This document shows positions 26,845 to 35,564 of a DNA stretch of 64,000 nt, piece after piece. The translations under genes and the position numbers were made by a program. Under the pieces are notes generated by a model, which was not told the origin of the DNA, searched no databases, and saw only the letters and a list, made by a program, of their open reading frames with translations. How positions within the stretch are numbered: position 1 is the first letter of the stretch; the number at the start of each line of letters is the position of its first letter. The DNA comes from an uncultured Bacilli bacterium (GTDB taxonomy: Bacteria > Bacillota_I > Bacilli_A > RF39 > UBA660), in contig CAKPLN010000006.1 in assembly GCA_934167665.1 (NCBI GenBank), positions 1 to 64,000 of the forward strand. The letters are read 5' to 3'.

Positions 26845-27783
26845 ATGACTGATATAAGTATAGTAGTACCAATATATAATGCTGAAAAATATTTAAATAA
26901 GTGTCTTGATTCTTTAATAAATCAAACAAAAAAAGAATTAGAATTTATTCTTATAAATGATGGTTCAACTGATAATAGTGAAAAGATAATTACTTCATAC
27001 CATGATAAGAGAATAAAGTATTTTAAAAATAAAAATCAAGGCATTGGTAAGACAAGAAACTTTGGTATTGAAAAAGCAACTGGTAAGTATCTTATGTTTT
27101 TAGATAGTGATGATTATTTAGCAGAAGAAACCTGTGAACTACTTTATCAAAAAGCTGAAAAAAGACAAGCTGATTTAATAGTTTTTGATTATTATAGAGT
27201 AGAAAAAAGCAATCTAAATAAAGTAAGAATATCAGCATTTACTCCCACAAATATAAAAGAAAATAAAGAATTATTATTAAATATAAACTTAGGCCCATGT
27301 AATAAAATATATAAAACAGCCTTAATAAAAGATAATAATATTAAATTTGAAGAAAATTTAAAATATGAAGATACTTTATTCGTTATAAAAGCTATATACA
27401 ACGCCCAGAAAATTGTAAAAGTAAATGAATTTCTTCATTATTATACAATTCATGAGAAGAGTGAAACTACAGTAAGAGATGAAAGAGTTTTTGATATTTT
27501 AAAAATAGTTTCTATGATAAGAAGTTATTTAAAAAAAGATAAAAGTATGAAAGAAATAAGTGATAAATTAACTGTCAAAATACTAACAAATTACACAATT
27601 CAACAAAGATATCAATCAGATAAAAAGGTAGCAATTAATTTTATTAATAAAGCTTTTTCATATTTAAAAGAAGAAGTACCTGATTATAAAAAAAATAAGT
27701 ATTATGAAAATAGAGGTTTTTTAAGAAGAACAATTGAAAAGAGTAGCCTATTAACTAAAATATATTGTGTAATATATAGATAA
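26845..27783 (+). CDS. GT2 family glycosyltransferase
   Basis: A 312-residue GT-A enzyme, paralogous to the preceding gene, with 'ISIVVPIYNAEKYLNKC', 'ILINDGSTDNSEK' and 'MFLDSDDYLAEE' motifs. Acceptor-side residues differ from its neighbour, so it probably adds a different sugar or linkage. The gap to the preceding gene is 7 nt, in a tight operon. No membrane helix. Confidence 0.88.
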   Translation: MTDISIVVPIYNAEKYLNKCLDSLINQTKKELEFILINDGSTDNSEKIITSYHDKRIKYFKNKNQGIGKTRNFGIEKATGKYLMFLDSDDYLAEETCELLYQKAEKRQADLIVFDYYRVEKSNLNKVRISAFTPTNIKENKELLLNINLGPCNKIYKTALIKDNNIKFEENLKYEDTLFVIKAIYNAQKIVKVNEFLHYYTIHEKSETTVRDERVFDILKIVSMIRSYLKKDKSMKEISDKLTVKILTNYTIQQRYQSDKKVAINFINKAFSYLKEEVPDYKKNKYYENRGFLRRTIEKSSLLTKIYCVIYR

Positions 27784-27812
27784 ATTTGAATTACTTAGAA
27801 AGAGGTGTAAAA

Positions 27813-28769
27813 ATGAATTCAATTTTATATGTTGTAATACCATGCTACAATGAAGAAGCGGTATTAGCAGAAACTACTAAACAATTAAAAGCTAAAATGG
27901 AGAAGTTAATTAAGGATAAGAAAATATCTCCAAAGAGTAAAGTAATGTATGTAAATGATGGCTCAAAAGATAAAACTTGGTCCATAATAAAAGATATTAA
28001 TAAAAAAGAACCATTATTTACTGGTGTAACTTTATCTAGGAATAGAGGTCATCAAAATGCACTTTTAGGTGGTTTAATGACTGCTAAAAAGTATGCTGAT
28101 GTTGTAATCAGTATGGATGCTGATTTACAAGATGATATTAATGCTATTGATGAAATGTTAGAAAAGTATCATGCTGGTTGTGATATTGTTTATGGTGTAA
28201 GAAGTGCCAGAAAAAAAGATACTTGGTTTAAAAGATTTACTGCTGAAGGCTTTTACAAATTTATGAAAATGTTAGGAGTTGATATTGTATATAATCATGC
28301 TGACTATCGACTTACTTCAAAACGAGTTTTAGATAACTTAGAAAACTTTAAAGAAGTAAATCTCTTCCTAAGAGGAATATTCCCACTTATTGGTTATAAA
28401 ACTGATGTGGTATATTATGAAAGAAATGAAAGATTTGCTGGTGAGTCTAAATATCCGCTTAAGAAAATGTTAAACTTCGCTTGGGATGGAATTACATCAT
28501 TCAGTGTTAAACCATTAAGAATAATATGCACCTTAGGTTTTGTTATACTTTTCGCAAGTATTATAATCATGTTATATTCTCTAATTAGAAAATTAACTGG
28601 TAATACCGTTGATGGTTGGTCATTCTTAGCTATTTCTATTTGGTTTATAGGAGGACTTCAAATGATAAGCATTGGTATAATTGGAGAATACGTTGGTAAA
28701 ATGTATAATGAAACAAAACAAAGACCTAGATTTATAATCTCTGAAAACCTAGAAGAGAAAGAAAAATAA
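27813..28769 (+). CDS. GtrB/DPM1-like polyprenyl-phosphate glycosyltransferase
   Basis: A GT2 enzyme of about 318 residues, with 'VVIPCYNEEAVLAET', 'VNDGSKDKTW' and 'SMDADLQDD' motifs, and two C-terminal membrane helices (about 233-257 and 268-291). This is the layout of GtrB/Dpm1-type enzymes that move a sugar from a nucleotide onto undecaprenyl phosphate. ATG 27813 is chosen because AGAGGTG precedes it; a longer TTG start at 27786 has no such site. The next gene encodes a large polytopic protein that could use the lipid-linked sugar outside the membrane, as GtrC-like enzymes do. Confidence 0.88.
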   Translation: MNSILYVVIPCYNEEAVLAETTKQLKAKMEKLIKDKKISPKSKVMYVNDGSKDKTWSIIKDINKKEPLFTGVTLSRNRGHQNALLGGLMTAKKYADVVISMDADLQDDINAIDEMLEKYHAGCDIVYGVRSARKKDTWFKRFTAEGFYKFMKMLGVDIVYNHADYRLTSKRVLDNLENFKEVNLFLRGIFPLIGYKTDVVYYERNERFAGESKYPLKKMLNFAWDGITSFSVKPLRIICTLGFVILFASIIIMLYSLIRKLTGNTVDGWSFLAISIWFIGGLQMISIGIIGEYVGKMYNETKQRPRFIISENLEEKEK

Positions 28770-28770
28770 T

Positions 28771-30582
28771 ATGAAAAAATTTCTAAAAAAAGAAAATATT
28801 CTCTATATAATATCTACATTTATATTAGTTATAGTATTAATACTAAGTCTTATAGATAAAACAAAGTATATATTCTTTCTTCTAAGTATTTTATCTAATT
28901 TAGTCTTAATAATTATATTCAAAGAAATATTAAAAAAACTAAAAATAAAGTTTACTAAAAAAGAAAAAATAATAATATTATCCACAATAATTCTAGTCTA
29001 TATATTTTATATTATAAGTGTTATAACTCGTAATTTTATATATTATTGGGATTATTCTTGTTACTATAATATTCAAACAATGGCTAAAGAGAAATTTACA
29101 ATATCAATATTATCTGGTTTAAGGTATTTTATAGGCTCAACTTGGTCAGGAGAGTATGGATCATTCTTAACATTCTTCCCAGAAGTAATTTTTAACTTTA
29201 CCAATCACACAGTTAATAGTTATCTTTTAAGTTGTGTATTTATATTTGTTCCATACATAATAATATCTTTATCCATATTAATAAAAAGAGTCTTTATAAA
29301 ATATCATGTAGAAGAAAAAAACTTACTATTTAGTACCTTTCTTTTAACATTTATTTTATTTCCACTTACTCATGCTACTGCTATCTATGCTCAACCAGAT
29401 TATCTAGGTTTATGCTTTATATTTTTAATTATTGCCTTAACTATAGATTATACATTTGAAGAATTTGATAATACGCGTTTAATTTTATTATTCTTAGTAA
29501 CCTATATGTTAATAATTACTAGAAGATGGTATTTATACTTTATAGTTACTTATTATTTGTGTTATTTAATAAAAACATTTTGTACAATTAAAAAGACATC
29601 TATTATTAAGGTTTTAAAAAATATCATAAAATATGGTCTAATAGTTATAACAGTTATTTTATTAACTTTATTTCCTTTAATTAAAAATATTATTTTTGGT
29701 AGTATTGGTAATTATTCTGATTTTTATTCTAATGGCGGTTTTATTGTTGATTTAAAAAGTCAAATATCTTACCTAGGATATTTATTATTTGGTATTTGTT
29801 TTTTAGGAATATTATGGGGGATTATAAAAAAAGAATATCGTCTAACTACTATTTTAAGTGTAGTATGTTACTTATTAATTATTTACTTATTTAATATGAT
29901 TCAAAGTATGGGATTACACCATAGTCTTATGTTAGTACCAATATATTTATATTGGATGTACTTAGCTATATCAGCCTTATTTCAAGGTAATGATCTTAGT
30001 CAAAATAGAACAGCAATATTAATTTTATTATGTCTAATAGTTAATTTTGTTTATGGAATATGTAATAATACAACAGAATCTTTATTTACAACAGTACCTC
30101 TAACAGTACCATATCAAGAAGATTATGAACAATTAGGTGAAGTCGCAACATGGCTAAAAGAAAATTTAAACGATGAAAATACAGCTTATATGCTTACTCA
30201 TAATAATAAATATAATCCAGATAAATTAAGAAATTATTATTTACCAGATCAAAGTATTTCTAATTATTTACCTTATGGTTCTGCTGTTATTGGAGTTCAT
30301 AAGTTTCCATTAGAACTATTTACTGCTAAATACATAATTATAACAGAACCATTTGAAAGTATCTCTATAGAACAAAACTACTATAATACTTTCCAAATTC
30401 TATTATCTGAAGAAAAATTTACTTTAGAAAAAGAATTCCCTATGGGAAATGGCTATAAAATTCTAATATATAAAAGAATAAAAGAAGTAGATCAAAAAGA
30501 AAAAGAAGAATATTTACAAGCCTTAGAAGAGGCAAGTCGAAAATATCCAGAGTTATATAAAAATATAATTGAATCATACTAA
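28771..30582 (+). CDS. Polytopic membrane protein, probable GT-C type glycosyltransferase
   Basis: A 603-residue protein with about eleven or twelve membrane helices in residues 1-420 and a soluble C-terminal part of about 180 residues. The early outside loop after the third helix has 'YYWDYSCYYNIQ', in the place where GT-C enzymes carry acidic catalytic residues, and Trp/Tyr-rich loops follow. It begins 1 nt after the GtrB-like gene, so a GtrC-type partner that moves the polyprenyl-linked sugar onto a surface polymer is the best inference. No precise family is recognised. Confidence 0.72.
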   Translation: MKKFLKKENILYIISTFILVIVLILSLIDKTKYIFFLLSILSNLVLIIIFKEILKKLKIKFTKKEKIIILSTIILVYIFYIISVITRNFIYYWDYSCYYNIQTMAKEKFTISILSGLRYFIGSTWSGEYGSFLTFFPEVIFNFTNHTVNSYLLSCVFIFVPYIIISLSILIKRVFIKYHVEEKNLLFSTFLLTFILFPLTHATAIYAQPDYLGLCFIFLIIALTIDYTFEEFDNTRLILLFLVTYMLIITRRWYLYFIVTYYLCYLIKTFCTIKKTSIIKVLKNIIKYGLIVITVILLTLFPLIKNIIFGSIGNYSDFYSNGGFIVDLKSQISYLGYLLFGICFLGILWGIIKKEYRLTTILSVVCYLLIIYLFNMIQSMGLHHSLMLVPIYLYWMYLAISALFQGNDLSQNRTAILILLCLIVNFVYGICNNTTESLFTTVPLTVPYQEDYEQLGEVATWLKENLNDENTAYMLTHNNKYNPDKLRNYYLPDQSISNYLPYGSAVIGVHKFPLELFTAKYIIITEPFESISIEQNYYNTFQILLSEEKFTLEKEFPMGNGYKILIYKRIKEVDQKEKEEYLQALEEASRKYPELYKNIIESY

Positions 30583-30594
30583 TTATTACAAAAA

Positions 30595-30624
30595 TTGACT
30601 ATAAGTAAATGTCTATGATATAAT
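30595..30624 (+). promoter_or_regulatory. Promoter of the ABC exporter pair
   Basis: TTGACT (30595-30600), 18-bp spacer, TATAAT (30619-30624), 33 bp before ATG 30658. Confidence 0.65.
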
Positions 30625-30657
30625 CAGTAAGTAATTTTATTAAAAGGAGAAAAACTA

Positions 30658-31470
30658 ATGACAACATTAAAGAATATATTTGCTAACTTTAAAAAATATG
30701 AATTTTTAATGAAACAATTAATATTAAGAGATTTTAAAGTTAAATATAAAAGATCCGTATTAGGAGTTTTATGGAGCCTATTATATCCAATTCTTATGAT
30801 GACCGTTATGGCTATCGTTTTCTCTCAAATGTTTAGATTCAAAGTTGAAGGAATAAATTATTTAGTTTATTTAATGACTGGTATTATTATGTGGAATTAT
30901 TTTTCTGAAGCTTCAAATAGTGCTATGTCATCTGTTGTAGTAAACTTTTTATTAATAAATAAAGTATATATTCCTAAATACATTTTCCCAGTAGCTAAAT
31001 GCTTATTTGTTGGAATTAACTTTGTTTTAACTTTAATACCTTGGCTTGCTCTAATTATATTAACTCAGTTTGGTTTAGGTAATTATCCAGCTAGTATAAA
31101 TTGGTACTACTTATTAATTCCTTATATTTTTGTATGTTTAATAATATTTACTATAGGTATGGGTTTATTATTATCATGTGTATCTGTTTTCTTAAGGGAT
31201 ATGTTCTATATCTATGGAATTATTCTAACTATTTGGAACTATTTTACTCCTGTATTCTACAGTATTGAAATACTACCTGCATATCTTCAAAAACTATTCC
31301 AATTTAATCCACTATATCAATATATTAATAGTGTTAGAAGTATTGTTTTATATGGCGTATGCCCATCTATTGGAACTTTAATATTATTAGCTGTAATAGC
31401 ACTAGGAACACTACTTATTGGTGGAATAGTCTTTAAGAAAAATCAGGATAAATATATTTATTATATATAG
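30658..31470 (+). CDS. ABC-2 type polysaccharide exporter, permease (Wzm/TagG-like)
   Basis: A 270-residue permease with six membrane helices. The N-terminal 'LILRDFKVKYKRSVLGVLWSLLYPILM' block is diagnostic of Wzm/TagG/RfbA-type exporters of lipid-linked O-polysaccharide or teichoic acid. It works with the ATPase encoded 11 nt downstream. With the upstream glycosyltransferases this forms the export step of the surface-polymer locus. Confidence 0.92.
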   Translation: MTTLKNIFANFKKYEFLMKQLILRDFKVKYKRSVLGVLWSLLYPILMMTVMAIVFSQMFRFKVEGINYLVYLMTGIIMWNYFSEASNSAMSSVVVNFLLINKVYIPKYIFPVAKCLFVGINFVLTLIPWLALIILTQFGLGNYPASINWYYLLIPYIFVCLIIFTIGMGLLLSCVSVFLRDMFYIYGIILTIWNYFTPVFYSIEILPAYLQKLFQFNPLYQYINSVRSIVLYGVCPSIGTLILLAVIALGTLLIGGIVFKKNQDKYIYYI

Positions 31471-31481
31471 GAGGAATAAAA

Positions 31482-32234
31482 ATGATAAAAATAGAAAATG
31501 TATCTATGCGTTTTAATTTAGGTATTGAAAAAAATTTCTCCATAAAGGAAGCCTTTATTTCTGTATTTGATAAAAAAAGACGTAAAAAGAAAACGGACTT
31601 TTGGGCTTTAAGTGATGTTTCATTTCATGTTAAAAAAGGTGAAGTAATAGGTCTAATCGGAAGTAATGGTGCTGGTAAATCAACACTTTTAAAAGTTGTA
31701 AGTGGAGTAATGAAACCAACTAAAGGAAAAGTATATGTAAGTGGTCAAATCTCTCCTATGATTGAATTAGGTGCTGGATTTGATGCTGAATTAACAGCTA
31801 GAGAAAATATTTACTTAAATGGTGCTATATTAGGTTATTCTAAAGAATTTATTGATTCTAAGTTTAATGAAATAGTTGAATTTTCTGAACTAATAGATTT
31901 CCTAGATGTACCTGTAAAAAACTTTTCATCAGGAATGGTTGCTAAACTAGCTTTTTCCATCGCCACAGTTGTTAATCCAGAAATATTAATTGTTGACGAA
32001 ATATTATCTGTTGGAGATATTAAGTTTCAGGAAAAAAGTAAAAATAAAATGATGGAAATGATTAAAGGTGGAACTACAGTTTTATATGTTTCACATTCCC
32101 TAGAATCAATTAAAGAATTATGTGATAGAGTAGTTTGGATAGAACATGGAAAAGTTGTTAAAATTGGTCCAGCTAAAGAAATAGTTGAAGAGTACTATAA
32201 AGCCCAAATGGGTAAAGAATTAAATGCTAAATAA
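31482..32234 (+). CDS. ABC exporter ATP-binding subunit (Wzt/TagH-like)
   Basis: A 250-residue ATPase with the Walker A motif 'GSNGAGKST', signature 'NFSSGMVAKLAFS' and Walker B 'ILIVDEIL' followed by 'SVGD'. The N-terminal extension ('SIKEAFISVFDKKRRKK') is typical of polysaccharide exporters. It stops right after the nucleotide-binding domain, so it lacks the C-terminal substrate-binding domain seen in long Wzt proteins; this fits the TagH-short or KpsT-like group. It ends at the terminator at 32251. Confidence 0.92.
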   Translation: MIKIENVSMRFNLGIEKNFSIKEAFISVFDKKRRKKKTDFWALSDVSFHVKKGEVIGLIGSNGAGKSTLLKVVSGVMKPTKGKVYVSGQISPMIELGAGFDAELTARENIYLNGAILGYSKEFIDSKFNEIVEFSELIDFLDVPVKNFSSGMVAKLAFSIATVVNPEILIVDEILSVGDIKFQEKSKNKMMEMIKGGTTVLYVSHSLESIKELCDRVVWIEHGKVVKIGPAKEIVEEYYKAQMGKELNAK

Positions 32235-32250
32235 ATCTAAATATTTAATG

Positions 32251-32280
32251 AAGAGTTGACATATTGTCAATTCTTTTTTT
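32251..32280 (+). terminator. Rho-independent terminator of the exporter operon
   Basis: 11-bp stem with one G-T pair (32251-32261 / 32265-32275) and a TAT loop, embedded in a T run. Confidence 0.8.
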
Positions 32281-32295
32281 ATTCATAATAAACAA

Positions 32296-32324
32296 TTGAA
32301 AAACAATTATATAAAAGGTATAAT
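32296..32324 (+). promoter_or_regulatory. Promoter of pilin-like copy 2
   Basis: TTGAAA (32296-32301), 17-bp spacer, TATAAT (32319-32324). Same type as copy 1, including the AAAGGTATAATAAAAA context. Confidence 0.75.
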
Positions 32325-32347
32325 AAAAATATAATAGAGAGGTGTAT

Positions 32348-33715
32348 ATGAAAAGAATTAATAAGAAAGGTTTCACTTTGGTAGAACTACTTGCTGTAAT
32401 TGTTATTATGGGTATTTTGATGATGGTGGCAATTCCATCAATAAGTAGAGTAATTGAAAACTCTAGGAAGGATACGTTTGTAGATATTGCTAAGTCTTAT
32501 GCTAATGCGGCCAAGACACTTTGGACAGCTGATACTTTAACGTGTGAAGGAACAGTAGCCTCAGCTGTAGATGATGGTGATTATTATATTTTAATTAATA
32601 CTAAAGAATCTGCTAGAGCAATACTTCCAGTATTAGTTGATCAAGGTGGTAAATCATCTTGGGGAAATAGAGATGTAAATGGTTATGTAAGAGTTCATGT
32701 TGAAACAGTAACAGATAACAATGGGGAACCGAAAAGAACCACAACTTTTTATGTTAGTTTAAGTGATGGAACTCATGGCTTAATAGATAATGGAAGTATG
32801 ACTTCAGATAACCTAAAAAAAGGTAATGTTAAAATGGATTTATCGAGTGATGATAAGAAAAAAGTAGAATTAACACTTGATAATGGTAACTTAAATTGTT
32901 CTAAGACTAATCTTGGAACTTATACGTGTACAGAAGTAACACCAGTAAAAACTATAACCGGTTTATGTGTAGATGACTCAAGTTATGCTGGAAATAATGG
33001 TACAGTAGATGTTAATCCAGTAAGCTTTGCGAATGATGATTGGGCAACAATAGCAGCTGCCGCAAAGAGTGGAAATTATAAAGGAAAATATAATGTAGGT
33101 GATACTAAAGAAGTAGACTTAGGAAGTCTAGGAAAGCATACAGTAAGAATAGCTAATACTTCAACACCAGCAGAATGTAGTCAAGAAGGTTTTTCACAAA
33201 CTGCTTGTGGTTTCGTAGTAGAGTTTGCAGATATAATTACAAAGCATGTTATGAATTCTACTAGAACAAATGTAGGTGGTTGGCCAGCAAGTAGTATGAG
33301 AAGTTATTTAAGTACAGATATATATAATGCTTTGCCAACAGATTTACAAGGTGTTATAGTAAATACAAAAGTAGTATCAGGACACCATATGGATGATACA
33401 GCTAACTTTACTTCAACAGATAAGTTGTATTTATTGTCTACAGCTGAAGTATGGGCACAAGGAACATCAAATACTATTACTAACGATACAGGAAGAGATA
33501 ATACTAGACAGTTAGATTATTATACAGGAGTTACAACAGATAGTTATTCTAAAGCTATTAAACAGCTAAATGGATCAAATGCTAATTGGTATCTCCGCAC
33601 AGCTCATTTCTATTATACTGCCACTTTCTATTATGTGTATAGTAGTGGTGCGTGGGATGTCACTGGTAATGCTAGTGTTGCAGGCGGTGTTTCGCCGGCT
33701 TTCCGAATAGCCTAA
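32348..33715 (+). CDS. Prepilin-like surface protein with DUF6273-like variable tip (copy 2)
   Basis: 455 residues. The start is ATG 32348 (same argument as copy 1, GAGAGG site). The prepilin signal and stalk are nearly identical to copy 1 and differ mostly by synonymous bases. The DUF6273-like part has 'STRTNVGGWPASSMRSYL'. The tip reads 'WYLRTAHFYY' where other copies have 'WWLR'. It is followed by an unrelated terminator, not the conserved 3' module, and its variable part has more changes at bases that are invariant in the other copies. It may therefore have left the diversification system. It sits in tandem with copy 3. Confidence 0.85.
   Translation: MKRINKKGFTLVELLAVIVIMGILMMVAIPSISRVIENSRKDTFVDIAKSYANAAKTLWTADTLTCEGTVASAVDDGDYYILINTKESARAILPVLVDQGGKSSWGNRDVNGYVRVHVETVTDNNGEPKRTTTFYVSLSDGTHGLIDNGSMTSDNLKKGNVKMDLSSDDKKKVELTLDNGNLNCSKTNLGTYTCTEVTPVKTITGLCVDDSSYAGNNGTVDVNPVSFANDDWATIAAAAKSGNYKGKYNVGDTKEVDLGSLGKHTVRIANTSTPAECSQEGFSQTACGFVVEFADIITKHVMNSTRTNVGGWPASSMRSYLSTDIYNALPTDLQGVIVNTKVVSGHHMDDTANFTSTDKLYLLSTAEVWAQGTSNTITNDTGRDNTRQLDYYTGVTTDSYSKAIKQLNGSNANWYLRTAHFYYTATFYYVYSSGAWDVTGNASVAGGVSPAFRIA
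33587..33715 (+). repeat. Variable region of copy 2, DGR-like, partly drifted
   Basis: 129 bp. It shares a 24-bp block around 33627-33650 with copy 4 (codons for FYYVYSSG) while flanking codons differ. Non-template-like changes include TGG to TAT at codon 2 and TCC to TTC at codon 8. The invariant 3' block is kept. Confidence 0.6.
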
Positions 33716-33719
33716 ATGT

Positions 33720-33751
33720 AAGTATTGAACCTCGTTCAATGCTTTTTTTAA
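33720..33751 (+). terminator. Rho-independent terminator of copy 2
   Basis: Stem 33720-33730 / 33734-33744 with one G-T pair, CTC loop and T run. It is unlike the hairpins after copies 1 and 4. Confidence 0.75.
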
Positions 33752-33844
33752 TTTAATACTTATCCACATAATTTTATATGTTGCCTATTACCCATCTAAG
33801 ATTGTCAACTTTTAGTTTAGCACTGCATACAAACTCCACCCCCT

Positions 33845-33874
33845 TTGACAAAAACGTGGGGAGTGGGGTATACT
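33845..33874 (+). promoter_or_regulatory. Promoter of pilin-like copy 3 with G-rich spacer
   Basis: TTGACA (33845-33850), 18-bp spacer with the G-rich stretch CGTGGGGAGTGGGG, TATACT (33869-33874). Copy 4 has almost the same 60 bp. A further similar block upstream (about 33810-33828) matches 61083-61100. The rest of 33752-33844 shows nothing else. Confidence 0.75.
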
Positions 33875-33902
33875 TTATACATAATAGAGAGAAGAGGTAT
33901 AT

Positions 33903-35261
33903 ATGAAAATAATTAATAAAAAAGGTTTTACCTTGGTAGAACTTTTAGCCGTAATTGTTATTATGGGTATTTTAATGATGGTCGCAATTCCCTCAATAAG
34001 TAGAGTAATCGAAAACTCTAGAAAAGATACGTTTGTAGATATTGCTAAGTCTTATGCGAATGCGGCTAAGACATTATGGACAGCTGACACTTTAACGTGT
34101 GAAGGGACAGTCGCATCAGCTGTAGATGATGGCGATTATTATATTTTAATTAATACAACTGAATCAGCTAGAACTATGCTACCAGTATTAGTTGATCAAG
34201 GTGGTAAATCATCTTGGGGAAATAGAGATGTAAATGGTTATGTAAGAGTTCATGTTGAAACAGTAACAGATAACAATGGAGAACCAAAAAGAACCACAAC
34301 TTTTTATGTTAGTTTAAGTGATGGAACTCATGGCTTAATAGATAATGGAAGTATGACTTCAGATAACCTAAAAAAAGGTAATGTTAAAATGGATTTATCG
34401 AGTGATGATAAGAAAAAAGTAGAATTAACACTTGATAATGGTAACTTAAATTGTTCTAAGACTAATCTTGGAACTTATACGTGTACAGACGTAGCACCAG
34501 TAAAAACTATAACCGGTTTATGTGTAGATGACTCAAGTTACGCTGGAAATAATGGTACAGTAGATGTTAATCCAGTAAGTTTTGCGAATGATGACTGGGC
34601 AACCATAGCTGCTGCCGCAAAGAGTGGAAACTATGAAGGAAAATATAATGTAGGTGATACTAAAGAAGTAGACCTAGGAAGTCTAGGAAAGCATACAGTA
34701 AGAATAGCTAATACTTCAACACCAGCAGAATGTAGCCAAGAAGGTTTTTCACAAACGGCTTGTGGTTTCGTAGTAGAGTTTGCAGATATAATTACAGGGC
34801 ATGTTATGAATTCTACTGCTACAAACGTGGGAGGTTGGCCAGCAACTGAAATGAGACAATATTTAAATGGTGATATATATAATGCTTTACCAGCAGATTT
34901 ACAAAGCACCATAATAGATACAAAAGTAGTATCAGGACACGGAAATAGTGATTCAGCCAATTTTACATCAACAGATAAGTTGTATTTATTGTCTACTACT
35001 GAAGTATTGGGACAAGAATATGGTTATGATCATGATACAGGAAGAGATAATACTAGGCAGTTAGATTATTATACAGAAGATACAACAAACAGTTATTCTA
35101 AGGCTATTAAACAGTTAAATGGAACAAATAATTTCTGGTGGCTCCGCACGGCTACTTCCAATATTAATGGCGCTTTCCATGGTGTGAGGTTTAATGGTAA
35201 TCGGGATAACTATACAGCTTATGATACCTACGGTGCTTCGCCGGCTTTCCGAATTGCCTAA
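33903..35261 (+). CDS. Prepilin-like surface protein with DUF6273-like variable tip (copy 3)
   Basis: 452 residues. ATG 33903 lies after GAAGAGG. The signal is MKIINKKG then FTLVELL. The stalk matches the others, with small changes such as 'TTESARTMLPVL'. The DUF6273-like part departs more ('WPATEMRQYLNGDIYNAL', 'STTEVLGQEYGYDH'). The tip is 'WWLRTATSNINGAFHGVRFNGNRDNYTAYDTYGASPAFRIA' split across invariant and variable codons. It is followed by an eroded copy of the 3' module. It lies between copy 2 and the capsule operon, with its own promoter. Confidence 0.85.
   Translation: MKIINKKGFTLVELLAVIVIMGILMMVAIPSISRVIENSRKDTFVDIAKSYANAAKTLWTADTLTCEGTVASAVDDGDYYILINTTESARTMLPVLVDQGGKSSWGNRDVNGYVRVHVETVTDNNGEPKRTTTFYVSLSDGTHGLIDNGSMTSDNLKKGNVKMDLSSDDKKKVELTLDNGNLNCSKTNLGTYTCTDVAPVKTITGLCVDDSSYAGNNGTVDVNPVSFANDDWATIAAAAKSGNYEGKYNVGDTKEVDLGSLGKHTVRIANTSTPAECSQEGFSQTACGFVVEFADIITGHVMNSTATNVGGWPATEMRQYLNGDIYNALPADLQSTIIDTKVVSGHGNSDSANFTSTDKLYLLSTTEVLGQEYGYDHDTGRDNTRQLDYYTEDTTNSYSKAIKQLNGTNNFWWLRTATSNINGAFHGVRFNGNRDNYTAYDTYGASPAFRIA
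35136..35261 (+). repeat. Variable region of copy 3, DGR-like
   Basis: 126 bp, same length as copy 1. I count 60 G+C (48%). It keeps AAT or AAC at several places where other copies have changed (codons 9, 11, 20, 22, 25), so it may lie closest to the inferred template. Confidence 0.68.
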
Positions 35262-35400
35262 ATGTAAATAGAGTGTAAAACTATAAACGATAAGTTATAT
35301 AGTTGAAGATTAAAATTATGTTGATAGTCATTTCTATTAAAGTTACTTTAAAAATTATAGTTAGTAAAAAGTATTGGGGTAAAACTCAATATTTTTTTTA
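35262..35400 (+). other. Eroded 3' module and terminator after copy 3
   Basis: This stretch aligns by eye with the module after copies 1 and 4 (same opening ATGTAAA.AGAGTGTAAA, same GATAGTCAT block, same position of the final stem), but the GTATAGTC hairpin no longer pairs well and the terminator stem GTATTGGG/CTCAATAT is weakened. Confidence 0.5.
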
Positions 35401-35434
35401 GAAATCAAAAAAACGTTGAAATTACTATAAATAT

Positions 35435-35533
35435 TTTACAAATAAATAAAGGTATGCTAAAATTAAAATGACTATTATCAATAAAAATATCAGGGTAGAA
35501 AATATAACAAGTATCACTCTCGTTAGATAATAG
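35435..35533 (+). promoter_or_regulatory. Capsule operon promoter and structured leader
   Basis: TTTACA (35435-35440), 17-bp spacer, extended -10 TGCTAAAAT (-10 at 35458-35463). The leader of about 95 nt holds a perfect 8-bp inverted repeat, 35472-35479 / 35526-35533, with a 46-nt loop. The GGGAAAGAGG site for 35565 follows. It could be a regulatory leader or simply a stem. Confidence 0.55.
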
Positions 35534-35564
35534 ATTATATTTTCGTAGGGAAAGAGGTAATAAA

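Noticed and set aside
33587..33715. Neisseria-type pilS silent cassettes as the source of variation
   Set aside because: All four copies are complete genes with promoters and terminators; no promoterless partial copies are seen. It remains an alternative for the mosaic pattern only.
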